Position numbers and translations under genes: made by a program | Notes under the pieces: generated by a model | Database searches by the model: none | What the model was told of the DNA's origin: nothing | The model's input: only the letters and a program-made list of their open reading frames with translations | Source: Pezicula radicicola | Lineage: Eukaryota > Ascomycota > Leotiomycetes > Helotiales > Dermateaceae | Reading direction: 5' to 3' | Assembly (NCBI GenBank): GCA_003008705.1 | Contig: PDUO01000005.1 | Span: forward strand, 3,997-67,996 | Length of the DNA stretch: 64,000 bases | In this document: piece after piece, positions 1 through 13,256 of the stretch | Layout: each line of letters starts with the position of its first letter | How positions within the stretch are numbered: position 1 is the stretch's first letter

Positions 1-3000
1 ACTACTAGTAGATACTTTATAGAATACTATAGGAGTAGTAATACCTAAATTTCTACTTATATTTAATATTCTACTCTAACTAATAAGCTTACTTAATAAT
101 TATATAAGCCTCGGTATATAGATACTTATTAATAGGATAGTCTTATACTTACTCCTCCTGGAGATAGTATAAGGTATATACCCAACTCTATTCATGAAGG
201 TACTCTCTTAACTCCCGGAGCTTAGTAGCTTTATAACACTAGTACTAGAGATTCTAATACTATATCCATTAATACTCCTACTAGTTATATTAGAACTAGA
301 AGATTTTATCTACTATAGTATCCTCTACCTCTTCCTCTTGGCCTCTCAGAGCCTAATCTATATAGTCCTAGTATATATTATAGTACTCCTTATCTACCTT
401 ATATCTCTAGTAATCGAAGCTATCCATAACCTAGTCTAAGATAGCTCACCGGTACCTAGTACTACTAATAAACTCCTGGATATTAGGTCTACTCTCTATA
501 CTCTATAGGGTAAGCTTGATTAAGATCCTATATTCAACAAGGAGGATAATAATAGCTTTACTACTCTGGCTATCTTACCTAGCCTAGCCACTCTTTTAGA
601 TATAGTCTTTTAGTTACTAGATAGTACTAATATAAATAATAACCTAGATATTAAGGATATTAATCCTAAGTCCGAGAGTATTCATAGCTATAATAACCCA
701 ACTACTAATACTCTCTAGGTAGAGGGATATACTATTNATCTACCTCTTGAGTTACTATACTTTCCTATCTTAGCTATTGATATCACGATAGTAAGTATTA
801 TAGCCTAACTCGTGAGTAAGCTTATTAGCTCCTTTCTTACTATTACAATAGATTATAATCTTTATAGGTATAGGATATTCAAGGGCTTTGGTTATAATAA
901 CTTCCTTGATTATAGCTTTAAGCCAAGGACCAAGGCCTTACTCTTGAGTATTATTTCTAGAGCTGGTATATAGAGGAGTACTAATCTTAACCTTCTATAC
1001 TTAATACTGGATGTTGGGCTATATAGTCTAGCTATAGATAGGCTAGAACCTTTGTAGGATATAGGTTAAATCATAGAATTCCTTCTTATCCCGCGGTAGT
1101 AGAGTTATAGTTAGATATACTATTTAGACTCCCTTAAGGGCTAGCTTACCTAGTTATTATAGCTTTAGCTGGAACTAGAGGGTACTATCTAAGATTATCT
1201 AGTATTCATTAATAATAATATAGTTGAGCTGATATATATAGTATAGCCAACTAATATAGTTAGTAAAGGTCTTGGTTATAGCCGACTTAGGTATAATAAA
1301 GACTAGAGAACTAGTCTTATATAGATCCTGGCTTCTCTACTCAATACTATAGATCTTGGCTTACTTATATTATTCCTAGAGGTTTCCTTATAGGGAGGTT
1401 AATAGGGTAATAATAATACTAGTTCCCTCGGGTATAAGAATAACTAGTAATATAAATAAGAGGCTCTTCTTATACCCTGTACCTATGATAGTAACTACAG
1501 GACTCTCTCCCTATATAATAGCCTTTAGAGTTATCTCTTATTTACCATGAAATAGACTATAGGGACCAAGGATAAACCCTAATCTATAGTGGATATTTAC
1601 TATCTATAGCTTCTTCCACTGTTATACCTAGACCTCTTTATCGACTCTCTCCTATAGGCTTCACTTCTACTTTCGTCTAAAGAGCTACTAACTTGGTCTT
1701 GCTTAATACAGAAGCCAAGAAACTAGTACTACTCCTAGCTAATCTTCCGAAACTACTCTCACTAGCTTAGAGTCTCGAATCGGCCTTTGGATATTAAGCG
1801 AGTATAAACTATACCGGTAGTATAGGTACTATAGCTAGCTTATAGATCCTATAGGCTATCTCCTTCAGGATTATCCTTGTCGAAGTAGTCATCGTTAAGT
1901 ATCTTGGGCTTATCCTTGTTCTAAAAGATATCCTATAGATACTTCTAACTAATAGTAATTATAGCTTATCTCTATAGACTAATATTTAACCTAATACCTA
2001 TCTATTCAATAGACTTATATTAGAAGATCTTCCGGAGCTGATTAGATACTTATATCTTTGGGGGTTACTTAGAAGGAGGGCTCTCGTTGTCTGAACTACT
2101 CTTATAGATAGGGTAAGATATTATTATTCTAGTATTATCCTCTACTTCTTTGGTTAGCCTAGGTCCCTATATAAATATACTCAGCTCTATAGTATTACTA
2201 CTTATAATCTATATACTTTTATAGAATAGTAGTATAAGCTAGAGGAAATATATAAATAACTCCCTAACCTCTTCGGGTAAGAAGTACTAAATAATCTTAA
2301 TCTACTTACTTAACTTATACTCTTTATAATATAATGTTATAAAATAGACTAAGTTATCCTTGATAAAGATATTCTAAACCCTACTATTCCTAGTATTCTA
2401 GTATCAGATCCTAATAATCTTAGTTATATAAGTAGCCTAGCTACCAGTGATATATATAAGAAGTAGTAACTCCTCTTGGAATACCTCGAATTCGTACCTA
2501 TACTCCTGGATAGCCTTCCGGTACTATTGGATTAGTTGACTAGGTCTTTTGGGTTATAGTATATCCCTCTATAAGGCTAGCTTACTTATAACCCTCTTTA
2601 CTAGTTATTTAGAACCTTCTATACTATTAATTAAGAATTGGTTCTAGAGATCTTTAAGGAATAACCATCTAATACTCTACTTAGTAGGATTATCCTAGAT
2701 CTTATCCTAGTGGATTTTAGGTAGGGGTATACCCTGGATCTAATAGTATAAATCTATCTATAGTATTAGTAACTTAGTAATCAACTAGCCCCGGGCCTGG
2801 CTTACTAGTTTATATACTATCTTCCGGACCTATTCTATATAGAATTGGACTCCCTGATATAAGAGAGTATCCCCTTTCTATTATATAGTCCCTTTGGTAG
2901 TAGTATTATATCGGATATAGAGACTATAGGTTTAGGCCTTAAATATCTAATCCATTAGAGTTGGCTTCCTATACTTACCTATTAATATCATGAATTGATA

Positions 3001-4439
3001 AGATATCCCTTATATAAGCTTAATATAGCTCAGGCTCTACTCCTTGGCCTCTTCTTAGCTCTATTACTAGGTTAGCTTCTGAGTAATACTAGCTTACCGG
3101 GCCTAATATACCTTCTGGATAACCATCAACTAAGTAAGCTTAATGATAGTAGAGAGTTTAGGAGTATAATCCTCGGGTATCTCCTAGCCCTTGTCTTCTT
3201 GGATACCTAGAATAACTAGACTATTAATAACTATACTCTGGTATTTATTATCGATGAGGTTATAATTAAGTAAGGTAATATAGAGCTATAGTAGTACTTT
3301 CTGGATTTTATCCTAGAAGTATTAATATATTTCATCCTTATAGTATTATTCTTCCTCTTAGTAATTAGTTAACTAATCTATAGCTTCCATTAATATATTA
3401 AGATAAGCCCGTTACTATATAGTTAGCTTAAAATAAGGTTGCTTATCCTCTTCTAGGTCCTTATAATAGATGATATAGCTAAGGAGCTACTTCTAAATAG
3501 TAGTATACTTCTAAAAAGTACCTAGCTTTATCTTATAGTTGAATAACCTCTTAGGTTTCTTCCCTCGCTCCTTCTAGTTAGCCTCAACTAGTACTACCTT
3601 TCTAACAATACCTTTGATAGTAATACCCTACCTATCTTGAATTATCTTATTGAATACCTTGTAGATAATATATAGCTTAGCTTCGTTGTCCTAGTTAATT
3701 AGCCTAACTAACTAATATAATTCTATAGGGTTAAACTAGGCTAGGTACTAGGTCTATCTTATAAATTATAACCATAGATTTAACTCAAGAGACTTATTAA
3801 TAATCTTAATCTTCTGATATTAGGCTACCTAGACTTAGTTCTAGCCCTTATTAATTACTCTCTCTATCCTATCCTATATACTCTCGAGCTAGGGGCTACT
3901 CTAGAGACTACTCTAGCTCTTAACTCTCTTACCAATCTCGAAATACCTTGACTTTAGACCTTGGATAAAAAACCACTAGTATTATACCCTACTCCACTAT
4001 AGTATAGATACTATAACCTAGCTAGTATTCTTCTTTAACCGTCCTTTCTTGTTTAGATTCTCCTAGTTATATTCTATCTTACAATACCTTTGTATTTTCT
4101 ATATATCTTTATAGATATACTAGTATAGTAATTAGTTATTAATACTATAGAATATATACTATAATCTATTTATCTATAGTAGTAATAATACTTGAATAGG
4201 CTTTAATATATCTACTAGGAATAGGAAGGGATTCTAGACTAGAATATCTCAATTAGGAATTAATCCTATAATATACTTAATCTAGTCTATAATCCTTTAC
4301 TACTCCTCCTTTCTAAATCTATATAGACTATCTATACTAAAGTAAGCCTCGATCTCACTAGGTAATATAGTATATTAGTACTTCTTATAGACTATAACTC
4401 TAAACATTGGTAGGTAGTTAAACTAGTCTATAGTTAGTT
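1..4439. repeat. RIP-degraded AT-rich repeat tract, probable retroelement remains
   Basis: Extremely TpA-rich sequence with stops in every frame and no open frame of useful length. This is what RIP leaves of a repeated element. Some minus-strand stretches still read as protein-like runs (for example near 1840-1925 and 2450-2600, rich in charged residues as in a gag protein), so a retroelement transcribed leftwards is my best guess. I cannot name the family and found no clear reverse-transcriptase motif. One unresolved base (n) lies at 737. Confidence 0.6.
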
Positions 4440-4575
4440 TATAGCTTGGTTATTGGTTACTTAATTATTCATAGCTTAGTTATCTATAGCTTGGTTGTTT
4501 ATAGCTTAATCGTTTATAGCTTAGTAGTTTATAGCTTGATTATTTATAGCTTAACTAGTTTATAGCTTAGTTACT
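4440..4575. repeat. 15-bp tandem array
   Basis: About nine head-to-tail copies of a degenerate 15-mer of the form TATAGCTTRGTTRTT, with one 16-bp copy near 4545-4560. The units are adjacent with no spacers, so this is a minisatellite and not a CRISPR. It lies at the right end of the RIP-degraded tract and may be a subterminal repeat of the dead element. Confidence 0.8.
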
Positions 4576-6390
4576 TTTATTACTTAGATAATTATTTACT
4601 CTAAATATAATATTAATATAGACTCTATCCTCTATATATCTTCTCTTCTTCTTGTATAATACGAACCCCTGTATATATAAGCCTACCTAGGTTATCCAAG
4701 CTTAAGAGCAATGAATACTAAAACTATAAGAATAAGTATAAATAATTATAATATACCTCTAACTTCGAATTTTATGATTCTAAGAATAGGGTTAGAATCG
4801 CTATATATAGTTTACTATTTCTTGATATTTATAACTTCTTATATAACCTCCTTCCTACTTATTTTCATAAACCAACCTAGCCCTGAAAATAAACCAACCC
4901 AGCCCCTATATCTTATAACTACCTTATTCTACCACCACTAAAATTAAATCAACCCAGCCCTGGGTTGGTTAAGTAATAAGAGATAGGCGCTTGGTGGAAT
5001 TATATCAATCAAATCGCTCCGGCCGGAATAACTATTCGACGGCTTTTTTGAGGCCTATGGAATGAATTTTTCGTGGGCGGGGAATGTAAAACCCGAGCTT
5101 CCGAGTAGCTCTCCTACGGGCGTATAGCTCGTTCCGCCCGCTCCGACTCTCGCGATCTCCAATGTATAGTGTTATTAATCCTTTGGTAAACTCTAATATA
5201 AGGTGGAGAGCGCTAACGAGTACTAGATAATTCATACGTAGGGACGCTACTTAAGGCCCACATTGTAAAGGGTCGTTAGGCGTCATCGCTCAGACATGAA
5301 GTTCTCTTTAAGGTAGGGACAAGCAGCAATGCTACTAAATTACCTATCCCCCCACCTATTGGCTGTGTCGCTAGGTTTTCAGACCTGTTTGTGTATCAAT
5401 TCGTGTTTCTTCATTCTCGTGTTTCTGGGGGGATTAGTAAGACGGGAATACTGCGGCCCGAACCTTGATTTTAGACAACGTCTTCGGTACGTACAGTAGT
5501 CGGCTTACAAGCTTCTCTCTGCGGATACAGCTAATAAACCCTATTCGGTGGGGGCGTACTTCGTACAAGGTGGAAGACAGGGGCGTTAAGCAGTAAAATC
5601 TACTAATTTGATAGCCTAGCAGGCCTCTCAAAGTTTCTACAAACGCCCTAGCCTTTATAACGGACTAGATTTTAGCATATGCAACAAGGCAAACAGAGCT
5701 TCCCACTAGTCAGAGAAGGCCTTCCTACTTGTAGCAGGGCAGAGCCGCTGAATAGGGTTTATTTAGGGGGGGAAGTAGGACGATACATTCATCTGGAGTT
5801 TTATCTAAAAAGTGAACAGATAACTCCACAACACCCCGCGTGTCCTCGGACGCATCTCCCCCAGCTTAGCCCGCTTTAATACCCCATACCCTCGACAGTT
5901 ACTAGGACGTGGAGCAGAATATATCACATTTATGCAAGCTGGTGGATTGCACGAAAGACAAGAGATGGAAATCAGAGATAGCTTCGCTTTCGTCTTTGAT
6001 CGCTTGTGAGACCTAGTCGCTTTCCGACTTCGTTGAGCTGCCCGATGACTGCACGGTTCTCAATGGGGAACCCGGGCGCCTAGGCCTTGAGCGCAAGCAT
6101 TGCATCAAGACTCAGGGGTCAGCATCTTGTACAGCAGTGTAATGTAACTCAGGTCTTATCAAAACTTTAAAAGTGGTATCACTTTAGTACGTTACCCCAC
6201 AAATAGCTTCAAGACACAAATGAAGGAATCCCTCATGACTCGCGAGAGCCCACGGTTTTTGCCAAGGCGGTAGTTGAAGTACAGGGTGCAGCGACTCCGG
6301 TAGTTTGGTTCTGTCACACACATTACGCATTCGAAGAATATCGCTAAGAAACAAGAAACATGGGAAATCTTCTGCAAGTTCTCGAGAGAC
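4576..6390. other. Intergenic sequence, no supported gene
   Basis: The AT-rich part ends near 4980 with an inverted repeat (CAACCCAG-CC-CTGGGTTG, 4950-4967) and two earlier direct copies of a related AACCAACCYAGCCC motif, which may be a transposon terminus. From about 5000 GC content rises but no open frame shows a recognisable domain. Nothing else supported. Confidence 0.5.
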
Positions 6391-6394
6391 GAGT

Positions 6395-6690
6395 GCATTA
6401 ATCAACGGTTCTGCGGTTATGTTTACTTATGACTATACGTACCAACCTGGAAGCAGCCTTGCGATATCTCCGATATCCGGACAACCCCCGAGTCATATGG
6501 ATTGATGCCCTCTGTATCAATCAACTTAGATGATATTGTGGAGAAAGGAGAGCAGGTACGAAGGATGCGCGACATATGTACCGGAGCAACAACCATCGTG
6601 TCCTAGACCGTCTGTATTGGGAACGAATTTGGGTGGTGCAAGAATTGGCAGCGTTCGGTACTACTATTAAATATCAAAGAAATCCTTAGG
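6395..6690 (+). pseudogene. HET-domain relic (heterokaryon incompatibility)
   Basis: Pieces of the HET domain occur in the right order but in different frames. INGSAVMFT is at 6401-6427, a piece ending in the diagnostic WIDALCINQ at 6447-6519, then DIVEKGEQVRRMRDI followed by a stop near 6605, then RLYWERIWVVQELA near 6609-6655. The last matches the HET RxWxxQE signature. HET domains mediate programmed cell death on non-self recognition in ascomycetes. At least two frameshifts and one stop make this a dead fragment. Nothing recognisable flanks it. Confidence 0.8.
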
Positions 6691-7500
6691 AGCCGCAGAA
6701 GGGAAGCATTGTCTGCGGAGATAGATCATAGATGTATAACTTAGATAGATGTTTGACTTCATCTGCCTCCTGCTCCCAGTGATTGAACGGTCTACCCGAT
6801 TTGCCAGCCCTCACGGGATCAAGGAGCCTCGAAGAACGATGACATTGAGGGGTGGCACGCGCTTTTCGCCAAGTCAGAATTTCATTCGAACTTCTTAAAT
6901 TATCTTGGACTATCATCGTTGACTTGAATGCTCCCATTCATGCCTCATTGGACGCTCCTATCTGCTCCACTCGCAACTGCTTGAGCCCTTCTTCCATGGA
7001 CTAGTACTATCCAGCTTATCTGTGTTTAATCCTCTTCAAGAGATCCGAGAAGCATGTCTCAAACCCGCAATCCTAATCGTTTGGAAGGCCCATGTTCTGG
7101 TGTTCACTTTAATCCGCCCATATGTCCTGGACCTCTTTGCAATCTTCGACCCCACGACAACTTTATTGCGCGTTCCAGCGATGCTGGGAACAGGCTTTAC
7201 AGGCCGCGATGTTGCAGAATCCAACATGGGCTGCTCGACGTCCTGATATGATAGTCCATTACGCTGGATTGTAGGACGGGAGTGATTCTCTTCAGGGAGG
7301 TGTGATATTGTGGTGTCGATTCAAGGACGCGGTGAAAAGTGAAGAGTTATGAGGTGAAGATCGCGAGAACAGCGTCTTGCCGGAATCGGAATCGCTTCGA
7401 GTCCAGCCTCACGTCTACCTTAGTATTCTCCCAATTTTCTGCATTCTTGCTACTCTCCAATCAGCTCTCCCGTTCCCCAACCACATTAAATATTTACAAA
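6691..7500. other. Intergenic, no supported gene
   Basis: Short open frames exist on both strands around 7020-7250 but none shows a domain or a plausible continuation. It may be decayed continuation of the HET gene; I cannot show this. Confidence 0.4.
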
Positions 7501-7501
7501 A

Positions 7502-9205
7502 TTGATCCCTGCAAACATTGAAGCCCAAATACTCGTCAGCCAACTCGCAGAGGTAATTCTATCAAACCCCACGGATCCAGAATATATACACTATACCAAA
7601 TTTTTACATATCGAGCCATACTCCCGAAATCCACCTGATCATCAAACGAACCAGGATAGTCAGGAAAGCCAGACAGCCACCGACACAGATGATGAATGAG
7701 ATTTCTGTTAAGTTAGGTCCAAGTTGCCAAGGCCACTACATCTTGTCATCTGAAGTTGATCCTTTTATTCCAGACATTGGATGGGCATTCTGGCACTGTG
7801 GACTTGCTTCTCACAACACCAGGAACTTCCTCTGCGAAATTTGAGGTTGCCGGGAAATATGCAAGATTGTTTTTTGACAAAGATGCTGTTCCCACATTGA
7901 AAGTGTTCAGTCATCGGGGTTATGTGACTGCACTTGGGAATGAAGGGTTCAAAGAAGGCCAACAGAGTATCACAACACGCAAGTTCCGTGTATCATTCGG
8001 CTCGCTCAACTATTTTCTCGAGTTTTTGGATTTGAATAAAGAGGAATATAACAATGCCCTTTGCAAGTATCTGAAGAATCATTACAATCGAGAGACACCA
8101 TCTTCAAATATATCTGCAACGCCCTCTCCAATGTATATATACCTTAGCTGGCGAGTGGAACGTCAGAGGGACGGTGGGCAATAGCTCGTTTTGTCATTCT
8201 GTCGGCTAATAGCCCACCACGAATTACATATTCTGCTACACTGGCAGAATACCCAAAAGGTTAATATAACGAATAACCGAATATTAGTTATCTATTAGCA
8301 ATTATATACCTATCATTACGCAAGAAATGACAGTTTGGCGTGGTAAATGTCACGAAGAATATCAGAACCGGCGAAACTAGTGCTGCGAAATGCCTTGTTC
8401 GAAACTCCATGGAGTCTCATGCAAAGATCCTGCAAGAGATTGACACATTGAAAGCACTCCCACGAAACGTGCGTCTCGTTTAAATACACCACACACTTTT
8501 ACTAATCACCCATAGCCACGGCTTCTTCACTATTTCGCTGAGTATTACGAACGAGGTGACAGATGGTACACGGGAATACTTGACGAGTCGGATGAGCGAT
8601 ATCGCCTTGGAACCAGACCTGAGAAGGTTATCATTATCTATGGCCAATTTGTGCGATTCAATCTTTCAGAAGAACTGTTCCTCAAACAACCCGTAAACAT
8701 ACGAATGGCGGCATTCTACCAAGTACTTCAGGACCTGGTAGGTTTGTATAGTAAAGGCTTCATACACCGGGATATAAAACCTTCTAATATCGGAGTCGTA
8801 AAACAATCGGCAGATATGATCGAGATTGTTTTACTAAACTACGAAGAAACCATTCGTGCTGAACGCTGCGAACCTTGTCTAGGTAAAGCAGGAACAATTC
8901 CATTCTTGGCCCCCGAGATGGAACAACGGCCATATGGCAAGGAGTTTGGTCTATGGGCGACTGACATTTTTGGGATGTAGCTGTTCATTTCTGGAGGGAA
9001 GTTTCTGTAGCACAACGTCGTAAATACAGAGGCTACATAGAGAAAGGAAGTGGCTGTTCTTTAATCGGCACCTCCTAACAGCGTTCAGAATTTACTAGCG
9101 TCGATGATTGCTTGGGATCCTGTCAAGCGTACTCCTGCTAACATAGTCTTAAAACTCCCTTGTCTTAATAATGTTCGGATCGTATATAATGTATAGAAAC
9201 TTAGG
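7502..9205 (+). pseudogene. Decayed FHA-like / protein kinase gene
   Basis: Remains of a fungal kinase family with an FHA-like N-terminal region followed by a Ser/Thr kinase domain. The N-terminal part reads from 7535 (ILSNPTDPEYIHYTKFLHIE), continues at 7790-8130 (DLLLTTPGTSSAKFEV, then a SSNISATPSP linker), and the kinase C-lobe is open at 8651-8980 with HRDIKPSN (about 8767-8790) and an APE-like LAPEME. The DFG position reads NYE, so magnesium binding would be lost. The N-lobe around 8340-8600 is split over several frames, and a stop follows the C-lobe at 8980 although homologous sequence (IAWDPVKRTPANI) continues near 9100-9140. No function is expected. Confidence 0.7.
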
Positions 9206-10440
9206 AGGCATCGAAGCTAGGAAGCAAGCGAAAGTACACCTAATTAGAGCGGCCGGTTTTATATAAGTTAGAATGTTAAGACTCTATTATAAGACACTTA
9301 ACACTATACTATAATAGCACTAAAGATAAACCTATAGTATATTTATATAATTAGATAGAAGGTTAATAGGAAGTACTTAGTTTATATATACTACCTCTTT
9401 AGATTAACTTAAACTTATTTTAAGTTAGAGTAATTATTATTTATATTATATTAGTATATTTATATATTTTAAAATTTAAAATTATAATTTATTAAAAAAG
9501 AATTCTATTAATAATTTAAATAAACTCTTTAAAATATAAATTATATATATATTTAAAAATCTTACATTAATATATTTTTAAAAGATTTATATATTATATA
9601 TTATATATTATTTTAATCTTTTAAAATCAAAATTTTTTAAGATAATATAAATGAATATATAGAATTTCTACATTTGGCATACTGCGGCGACGCACGCTAT
9701 ACACGCATTCCCGTCTCTAAATTCAAGGACGGGGAAGGAAGGCTACTTCCTACCCCTAGATCTCCCGCCCCTAGAATAAACTTAATTTAGTGGGCTTACA
9801 GGGCCTCCGTGTAGGTTTCTAGGGTCGGGCCTATAAGGATATGCCCTGAGTTCAAAGGCCGTTGCTTGCCGTATTGCACAGGCCGGGATCTGGTCTGTTG
9901 TGAGTCTTAGGGTATACGCAAGAGGCTCCGGAGGATCTATGCCTATTTGCTGGAGCCCCTGTAAAGCCCTGGTAAATGGCCTCATAAAATCACTAAATTA
10001 AGGTTTCTTAAGCGGGTGGTGGGGGGAGGCAGGTGGTGGGCGATACTACTTTCGTATATGCCCAAATAATTTAGCTTTTTTGTGTCAGTGCGTTCTCTCG
10101 AATATTCTATGTACCAGGGTATTACAGCGAATAGCTGATGAAGAATATACAGATCGTTACTATTATAGGTTAAAGTCCCGTACAGAAGCATAGATGGACG
10201 TTCGAGGCTGAATTGTTTGGGCATGTACGGAAGGTAGGGTTAACCAGGCTGGCACGACCGTTCTGCGAGACAGAAGTACCCTGGCCCTATGGGGCGCGCT
10301 AAGAAACATTTAGGGGGGAGATAGCAGTATAGTCGTAAGACTTTTGACCGGAACCTGTATACTTTCCAGTACTTCTTTTATTTAAAGCGCGAGGGGTTTC
10401 ACGAGATTTTATCACAACGACTCAGGGCATAAATGTAGAA
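9206..10440. other. AT-rich RIP-like tract and regulator promoter
   Basis: 9270-9660 is almost pure A/T with dense TpA, resembling a small RIP-mutated repeat. 9661-10440 is of normal composition and contains no gene I can support; it is the upstream region of the Zn2Cys6 regulator at 10441. Confidence 0.5.
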
Positions 10441-12464
10441 ATGTCTCAATTAGTTGAACCTAGTGACACTGCTCCGCGGCCACGACAGAAGAGTGGTGCC
10501 GCTTGCTTAGAGTGTCGACGGCGGAAGCTACGATGCGATAGACAGCAACCTCAGTGTAATCTGTGCAAGACATCGGGCGTGGTGTGCCAAGTTACGGCCT
10601 CCCGTCCCGCTAGAGGCCCGAAGCGTGGTTATCTAAAGGCGCTACAAGATCGAATTGGTAGGTCTTATCCTTACGCCCCCCCCCCCCTCCCCCCGGTGTC
10701 ATCGGGGAGTAAATTAAATGACTCCTGTTGAACTTCAAAACGTTTCTGCAGTCACTCTTGAGGGAAGTCTACGTCAACAACATGCAGATAAAATCATAGA
10801 CTCGTCTACCGATGAAATCTCTATTGCAACATTTAACGACCAGACCAATCTGTTATGGGACTTTCCGATCGGCGAAGAAGAGACTTCTATTCGAGACTCA
10901 TCAATCGGGTCCTCACTAAATGGAGCTTCGGTTGAGGCCTTCACATCTCCGCAGCATGGTTTCGACAATGCTATTCATGAGATGGCTTTGCAAGATCCAG
11001 TCCCAGGCACGAAGATGTTCGAGGCGTCTGATGGCTGGTATGAGAGCAACATCACGAGTTTAATGCAGGCAGATCTGTATGTGCCCTGATTTTATCTTTA
11101 TATCCTAATATTCAGAATACTGAAAGAAAGAAAGACAAAAAGAAGGATAACCGTATGAAAAAGGACTTGTTCACTAAGCGACGATCATCTGACTGCGTGT
11201 AGAGATCAGTTATACTTCGATAGGATCCATAACTTTGCACCGATCGTGCATCAGCGTCGTTACTTTTCTTGGAGCCAACAATCAACTAAAACTGACGTCC
11301 AAATATGTCTGCAATATACTATGTGGACTCTGGCGGCATCAGTATCGGCTCATTATCAGAATGTCGGAGCCTCTCTATACCGATATGCTTGTCAAGCGCT
11401 TGAGGATTTAGACTCGAAAAATATAAGCTCTATATCAGTTGATATTGAACAAGTCCAAGCTTGGCTCTTGTTAGCCATCCATGAGTTTATGTGCGTCGAC
11501 TTTCGCCGAGGATGGATAAGTTCTGGGCGCGCATTCCGATTGATCCAACTAAACTGGCTGCGTGGCCCTGAGATGGCACTTGCACATACGGACTGGATTG
11601 AAAGAGAGCAGAGGACCAGAACTTTTTGGATGGCATATTGCTTAGATCGATTTGTCAGTGTCCGAAGCGGCTCACCAGTGACTTTTACTGAACAGGTAAA
11701 TAAGTCTACTTCCTTGGTAAATCGACCCATACCTGATGTGGATTATCTAGATCGCGATTTGTCTTCCAGCGCCAGAAACGAATTTCCAGAACGACCAGCC
11801 CACTTCGATGGGGTTTCTCTCGGAAGCCGTCACTGCTAGAGATTCAAGTGTAACGTCGACATTCATCGAATGCATTGTTGTGGCCACTATTAGTGGTCGC
11901 GTTCTATCGCACCGACTCCAATCTTCTGTTGACAAGATATATCTCAATGATATGCAAGATTTCTGGTCCCGGCATCAATGGCTCGACGTCACCTTGACCC
12001 AGAGAATAGAACTCTTCTCTGTAAAGTACCCTCCTTCTTTACAGGAAGCTGATCCCATGCTTCTTTTTATTAGCATGATGTGGCACACGTCTGTCCTGGA
12101 TCTGTACCACACGATGGAGTGCGCAGTACAGCCAACAGATGAGAAAAGGTCTCTGGTGATGGAATATATGGGGCGCTCGTCGACAGCTGCACAGGAGATC
12201 GGGAGGCTGACGAACAAGCTGTCGCAACTTAGCTATTTGAAGGTAACTCAAATGCCAAGATTGTTATTAGTTATGATGTACTTACAATCCCCACAGCTAC
12301 ATCCCCTTACGCCAATCCCTTTATCACTATATGCAGATTTTTTGGTTTCGTACCACGATCTCGATGACTCGTTTACCAAGCAGCTACAGCGTATTAATGA
12401 GATGATGAGTGGTTTAAGAAGTTTCAATGATCTTGGTCGGGGCTTTGGCCATTATGTGAGGTGA
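10441..12464 (+). CDS. Zn2Cys6 transcription factor with fungal-specific TF domain
   Basis: Inferred exons: 10441-10657, 10752-11076, 11203-11695, 11751-12242 and 12297-12464. All junctions keep frame. The last intron (12243-12296, 54 nt) is also open if retained. The N-terminus has the binuclear zinc cluster [11 protein letters not shown] with the second half [12 protein letters not shown], then a short leucine-rich linker (LQDRIVTLEGSL) across the first splice site, typical of the dimerisation coiled coil. Exons 3-5 hold the fungal_trans middle homology region ([39 protein letters not shown]). It should be a nuclear DNA-binding regulator of CGG-type sites. Its neighbour is an MFS transporter and then a second regulator. 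A role in the cluster at 33 kb is possible but unproven. Intron 1 contains a C-rich homopolymer. Confidence 0.9.
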
Positions 12465-13256
12465 GAGTCGGGCAAAGAATATGTAATGCGAAACTAAATT
12501 ATGATTTGCGGCTTAAACTAAATAACTATGCCTGACAAAACCGTCGTCAATTATATCACAACAAGAGAGAGAGAGAGAGAGAGAAAATGTATGTATTCGA
12601 GAGAGAAAGAGCGTGATGTAGCGACTGGCAGCAATTGGCAGCTAACTATTTTAGCTGGCAACTGATTGCAAGTGTTGGAAGATATATATCTTAAAGACCA
12701 ATTTAGGTGATAGGTGAAATTCTAGCATATATAACCTAGCACGTGGGGTATATAAGTAAAGTTAAGATTTTTTTATTCTAGATCTTTAAGTAATAGTCTC
12801 GAGGATACAACGGCTAAGCCATAATGTGGCTTCGGCGTTGTTCCCTCTTGTCTCGGCTGAAGTTAAGCGAGTAGTCCGGCTAAGACGTGCCGACCCGGCG
12901 CAGAAACGCCAATCTGGCATGATCCCCGCTCTCGGCGCGGCGGAAGGTTTAAACAAGCTTTCATGCATCATCAGGGATGGCGCTGCGGCGGTGCGGCGCC
13001 TTTGACAGCTCGGATCCGATTAACTTTGAAGCGCCGAGGCCGAGATAGATGACGTGCTGAACTCCTGAGCCATCCCATCGCTTAAAACTTCCCTGGATCT
13101 GGGCAACTCAATCGTTTATTTGGCATCCATCCAATCGCTTACACTTTCCCTGGATTTGGGCAACAAGCAGATACTTTCTACTTTCTTCTTCTTCTTAAAC
13201 TCTCTGTGTACATCTCTTGCCAAGTCAGATCAACTCAATCGCTTATTCTTAAGACT
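12465..13256. other. Intergenic; GA microsatellite and duplicated promoter segment
   Basis: A (GA)n microsatellite lies at 12564-12584. Just before the transporter a segment of about 32 bp is duplicated: ATCGCTTAAAACTTCCCTGG with downstream bases at 13077-13108, and ATCGCTTACACTTTCCCTGG with downstream bases at 13133-13164, both followed by GGGCAAC. This may be a duplicated upstream regulatory block. No gene seen. Confidence 0.55.
12564..12584. repeat. (GA)n microsatellite
   Basis: Uninterrupted AG/GA dinucleotide run of about 21 bases downstream of the first regulator. Confidence 0.9.

Noticed and set aside
4440..4575. Regularly spaced repeats resembling a CRISPR array
   Set aside because: Units are 15 bp, degenerate and directly adjacent, with no unique spacers; the genome is eukaryotic.
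4711..4941. 76-codon plus-strand open frame
   Set aside because: AT-driven composition, hydrophobic without pattern, inside repeat debris; no domain and no neighbouring exon.
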